Positions 12,571-15,710 of a DNA stretch of 15,710 nucleotides are shown here, in pieces. Source of the DNA: Candidatus Sericytochromatia bacterium. GTDB lineage: Bacteria > Cyanobacteriota > Sericytochromatia > UBA7694. Below the pieces are notes generated by a model. The model was not told where the DNA came from, made no database searches, and was given only the letters and a program-made list of their open reading frames with translations. A program made the position numbers and the translations under genes. Positions within the stretch are counted from its first letter, which is position 1; every line of letters begins with the position of its first letter. The stretch covers positions 1-15,710 of the forward strand of contig CAJYHH010000558.1 of the NCBI GenBank assembly GCA_913773825.1, given 5' to 3'.

Positions 12571-13833
12571 GACGCCCAGCATCAGTCGGACGGGATCTTC
12601 GATCAACTGCTTGACCCGGACTAAGAAGCCAACAGCCTCTTTGCCGTCGATCAAGCGGTGATCGTATGACAGCGCCAGATACATAATCGGGCGAATTTTA
12701 ACTTCACCCTGAATCGCCACAGGCCGCTCGACAATATTGTGGAGGCCGAGAATAGCGCACTGGGGTGAGTTGATGATCGGCGTTGACAGCATCGAGCCGA
12801 AAATACCGCCATTGGTAATCGTAAAGGTTCCGCCCGTCATATCGTCAATTGAGAGCTTACCATCACGGCCACGAGCGGCCAGACGCAGAATTTCCTGTTC
12901 GATTTCATCAAAGTTCAGGCTCTCAGCATTGCGCAGAACGGGTACAACCAGACCTTTAGGCGTAGAAACAGCTACGCCGACATCACAATAGTCGTGATAG
13001 ATGATTTCATCACCCTGAATCTGGGCGTTAACTGCAGGGAATTCCTGCAGCGCCAGACAACTGGCAGCTGTAAAGAAGGACATAAAGCCCAGATTGACGC
13101 CGTGTTTTTCTTTAAAGGCGTCTTTATAGCGCTTACGCAGCTCCATCACAGCTGACATATCAACCTCGTTAAAGGTTGTCAGCATCGCCGTTTCGTTTTT
13201 AACCGCAACCAGACGTTTGGCGATGGTTTTACGCAGCGAGCTCATTTTTTCACGACGTTGACCGCGCTCATCGTGCTCGTCATGTGCAGTTGATTTAGCT
13301 GCAGGAGCAGGCTGAGAAGCTTTTTCAGCTGCAGCAAGCTGGGCTGGCTGAACAGACTGTGAACTCTGCTCAACATCCCCTTTGGTAATCCGACCATCAC
13401 GGCCTGAGCCATTCACTTGATCAGGGCTCAGGCCCTGTTCACGCATTAGTTTAGCGGCAGCTGGCGAAGGATGTCCTGAAGCATAACCTGCATCAGCAGG
13501 CTTTTCAGTGGACTGAGCAGCAGACGACTGAGTAGGTTCAGCTGGAGGAGCTGGATCAGCCTGAACTTTTGTCAGGGGTTTACCAGACTCCGCAGCAGTG
13601 TCGATGCGGCACAGCACGTCACCAACATTCAGCGTCGCGCCTTCTTCTGCCAGAATCTCAACGACAATGCCAGCCTTATCAGAAGGCACTTCAACACTGG
13701 CTTTATCAGATTCAAGCTCACAAACAGTTTCGTCACGGGCAACAGAGTCACCTACCGCTTTATTCCAGCTGGCAATGGTTGCTTCAGTAACTGATTCGCC
13801 GAGCGCGGGTACTTTGATATCAATGATGCTCAT
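12568..13833 (-). CDS. sucB: Dihydrolipoyllysine succinyltransferase, E2 of 2-oxoglutarate dehydrogenase
   Basis: 421 residues, close to the usual SucB length. Residues 1-75 are a lipoyl domain with the modified K44 in ELESDKASVEV. An Ala/Pro/Ser-rich linker leads to a peripheral subunit-binding domain at ~120-155 (HPSPAAAKLMREQGL, GRDGRITKGDV), a second linker, and the catalytic acyltransferase domain (~200-421) with SYDHRLIDGKEAV (H392, D396). It transfers succinyl groups to CoA in the TCA cycle. The ATG overlaps the sucA stop (ATGA), with AGGAGG (13838-13843) inside the sucA end. No adjacent lpd (E3) gene lies in the window; E3 is often shared with other complexes. Confidence 0.97.
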   Translation of the reverse strand: MSIIDIKVPALGESVTEATIASWNKAVGDSVARDETVCELESDKASVEVPSDKAGIVVEILAEEGATLNVGDVLCRIDTAAESGKPLTKVQADPAPPAEPTQSSAAQSTEKPADAGYASGHPSPAAAKLMREQGLSPDQVNGSGRDGRITKGDVEQSSQSVQPAQLAAAEKASQPAPAAKSTAHDEHDERGQRREKMSSLRKTIAKRLVAVKNETAMLTTFNEVDMSAVMELRKRYKDAFKEKHGVNLGFMSFFTAASCLALQEFPAVNAQIQGDEIIYHDYCDVGVAVSTPKGLVVPVLRNAESLNFDEIEQEILRLAARGRDGKLSIDDMTGGTFTITNGGIFGSMLSTPIINSPQCAILGLHNIVERPVAIQGEVKIRPIMYLALSYDHRLIDGKEAVGFLVRVKQLIEDPVRLMLGV

Positions 13834-15710
13834 GCGTCCTCCTGGTTATTGGCAAGCTTGAGGTCAGAGCCAGAATGCTCTCCAAAAGCCTGATCGAGAA
13901 TTTTTTGCTGTTGTTTATGATGTTCTTTGTTGTAGCCCGTAGCGGGTGAAGCGCTCATGCGGCGTGAAATCACGCGCAGATCAGCCTCACGGAACATCCG
14001 CAGCATATAGGCCCAATAGCCCATATTTTCAGGTTCTTCCTGAACCCAGAAACGCTCAGTGGCGTTACTATAGCGCTTGATAATATTCTGCATCTGAGTC
14101 AGCGGGAAGGGCGCCAGCTGCTCAATACGCACAATTGCAACGTCATCACGCTGATCTTTTTCTTTGCGCTCAAGCAGCTCGTAATAGAGTTTGCCTGTGC
14201 ACAGCAATAGACGTTTGACTTTAGACGGATCGGCATTGGGGTCGTCGATCACTTCTTTAAAGCCACCGCTGGTAAAGTCAGACAGCGGAGACACGCAGCG
14301 CGGATAGCGCAGCAGAGATTTAGGTGACATCACCGCACAGGGTTTGCGGAAAGGCCAGGCGACTTGGCGACGCAGCAGATGGAAGTAGTTAGCGGGCTCT
14401 GTAATATTGGCAACGACCATGTTATAGTCAGCTGCCAGCTGCAGGAAACGCTCAGGACGAGCATTAGAATGCTCTGGGCCTTGGCCTTCATAGCCGTGGG
14501 GCAACAGCATCACTAAACCGTTCATCCGCTGCCATTTGCTTTCAGCAGAGCTAATAAACTGGTCAATAATCACCTGAGCACCGTTAGAGAAGTCTCCAAA
14601 CTGAGCTTCCCACATTACCAGCGCCTGGGGGGTTGCCATGGCAAAACCATATTCAAAACCCAGCACCCCATATTCTGAGAGCAGAGAGTTGTAAATGGCC
14701 AGTTTACGATGCTGATTGGGCTTCAGGTTGTTAAGACCACAGTAGCTTTCGTTGGTTTCAGCATCTTTAAACATCGCATGACGATGGGAGAAGGTTCCGC
14801 GGATGACATCCTGACCAGACAATCTCACAATTTTGTCTTCCATCAGCAGCGAGCCCATAGCAAGCAATTCAGCGCTGGCCCAATCTAAGCGACCTTTTTC
14901 AAAGAAGCCAGCACGGCGTTCATCAACAATTTTTTCAGCTTTTTTGAGCGGCTTAAAGTTTTCAGGAATAGTCGTCAGGGCTTGCCCCACTGCTTTAAGC
15001 ACGTCTTCGCTAATACCCGTTTCAGGGGAACTTTCAAAGTCTTCTGGCTTAGCGTAATTGAGCACGTGCCATTCTTCTTCCAAACGAGTCGGAACATAGG
15101 CAATCGGCTCCTGACGCACGCCATCAAGACGTTCTTGCAGCAGATCGCGATATTCTTCCATCATCTGACGCGCTAATTGTTCGTCTACATCACCACGTTT
15201 TAGCAAAATCTCATTGTAGATTTCACGCGGATCAGGATGTTTGTCGATCAGAGCATAGAGTTGGGGCTGAGTGAACTTGGGTTCATCACTTTCGTTATGG
15301 CCATGACGGCGATAACAGACCATGTCGATAAAGACATCACCATGGAAGCGCTGACGATAAGCCACAGCTAAAGAAGCGGCAAAGGCCACAGCCTCAGCAT
15401 CATCACCGTTGACGTGAATCACTGGCGCATCAACAATTTTGGCTAAATCTGTACAGTAAATGCTTGAACGAGCATCAGAGAAGTCTGTCGTAAAGCCAAT
15501 CTGATTGTTAATCACAAAGTGAATGGTCCCGCCGCAGCGATAGCCGTCGAGCTGAGACATCTGCATCAGCTCATAGCCAATGCCCTGACCTGCAATTGCA
15601 GCGTCACCATGAATCAAAATCGGAATCGCCTTAGACACATCGCCACTGTATTCATCATCAATTTGAGCGCGAGTATAACCCAGTACAACCGGATTAACGG
15701 CTTCCAGATG
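13830..15710 (-). CDS. sucA: 2-oxoglutarate dehydrogenase E1 (partial, N-terminus off right edge)
   Basis: The frame is open to the right edge, giving 626 residues of the C-terminal two thirds (E. coli SucA is ~930). In-frame residues upstream of 15638 (HLEAVNPVVLGYTRAQ) continue the E1 sequence, so the GTG there is internal. Hallmarks are ILIHGDAAIAGQGIGYE, HFVINNQIGFTT, the thiamine-diphosphate-region DMVCYRRHGHNESDEP, GTFSHRHAMF, LLPHGYEGQGPEHSNARPE and the C-terminal SPATGYNKEHHKQQ. It decarboxylates 2-oxoglutarate and passes succinyl to the E2 lipoyl arm. The sequence resembles Bacteroidetes-type SucA, which is a resemblance rather than a lineage call. It is the first gene of the sucA-sucB operon in view. 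Confidence 0.97.
   Translation of the reverse strand, partial: HLEAVNPVVLGYTRAQIDDEYSGDVSKAIPILIHGDAAIAGQGIGYELMQMSQLDGYRCGGTIHFVINNQIGFTTDFSDARSSIYCTDLAKIVDAPVIHVNGDDAEAVAFAASLAVAYRQRFHGDVFIDMVCYRRHGHNESDEPKFTQPQLYALIDKHPDPREIYNEILLKRGDVDEQLARQMMEEYRDLLQERLDGVRQEPIAYVPTRLEEEWHVLNYAKPEDFESSPETGISEDVLKAVGQALTTIPENFKPLKKAEKIVDERRAGFFEKGRLDWASAELLAMGSLLMEDKIVRLSGQDVIRGTFSHRHAMFKDAETNESYCGLNNLKPNQHRKLAIYNSLLSEYGVLGFEYGFAMATPQALVMWEAQFGDFSNGAQVIIDQFISSAESKWQRMNGLVMLLPHGYEGQGPEHSNARPERFLQLAADYNMVVANITEPANYFHLLRRQVAWPFRKPCAVMSPKSLLRYPRCVSPLSDFTSGGFKEVIDDPNADPSKVKRLLLCTGKLYYELLERKEKDQRDDVAIVRIEQLAPFPLTQMQNIIKRYSNATERFWVQEEPENMGYWAYMLRMFREADLRVISRRMSASPATGYNKEHHKQQQKILDQAFGEHSGSDLKLANNQEDA

Noticed and set aside
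15636..15638. GTG at 15638 as start of the E1 gene
   Set aside because: The frame continues upstream to the window edge with conserved E1 residues (HLEAVNPVV), so the GTG is an internal Val.

Overview
The window looks like chromosomal DNA from a diderm (outer-membrane-bearing) bacterium with an aerobic-type TCA cycle. The main clues are an S-layer-homology (SLH) protein with a signal peptide and a C-terminal beta-barrel-like domain ending in aromatic F, several peptidoglycan-directed proteins, lspA, and a sucA-sucB pair. SLH-anchored outer-membrane proteins are typical of Cyanobacteria and their non-photosynthetic relatives (Melainabacteria/Sericytochromatia-like lineages), and also of Negativicutes and Deinococcus-Thermus. 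The SucA sequence resembles the type seen in Bacteroidetes and other aerobes. A Sericytochromatia-like origin is my best guess, but it is an inference from gene content. There are no tRNAs, rRNAs, insertion sequences, CRISPR arrays or phage genes that I can see.

Left part (1-4380). On the minus strand, a partial gene runs off the left edge. It encodes a peptidoglycan-binding-like domain followed by at least three copies of an unfamiliar ~37-residue repeat, and it has its own TATAAT box. Upstream on the same strand is a DUF366-family gene. Diverging from these, on the plus strand, is an 802-residue SLH protein with three SLH-like repeats, a ~335-residue Pro/Thr/Lys linker and a predicted outer-membrane barrel. 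It ends at a long hairpin shared with the convergent gene to its right.

Centre (4349-8530). Three minus-strand genes lie in tandem: a VanY-type D,D-carboxypeptidase, a large MalT/LuxR-type ATP-binding transcriptional regulator, and a small nucleotidyltransferase translationally coupled to the regulator. A 286-bp divergent promoter region separates them from a compact plus-strand operon.

Right part (8576-12529, plus strand). The operon is a permuted papain-like (YiiX/NlpC-P60-type) protein, an FAD-dependent oxidoreductase, a secreted DUF302 protein and lspA. The first three genes overlap by 1 and 4 nt, so they are probably co-translated. The operon meets the minus-strand sucA-sucB operon (2-oxoglutarate dehydrogenase E1 and E2) at a bidirectional hairpin. 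sucA runs off the right edge.

The common theme of the non-metabolic genes is the cell envelope: peptidoglycan binding, SLH attachment, peptide trimming by VanY, a papain-fold amidase/peptidase and lipoprotein maturation. The VanY, permuted-papain and repeat proteins have no Sec signal peptide or lipobox even though their family members usually act on the wall. Several genes start downstream of the longest possible start, at positions fixed by clear Shine-Dalgarno sequences (1741, 8289, 8576).
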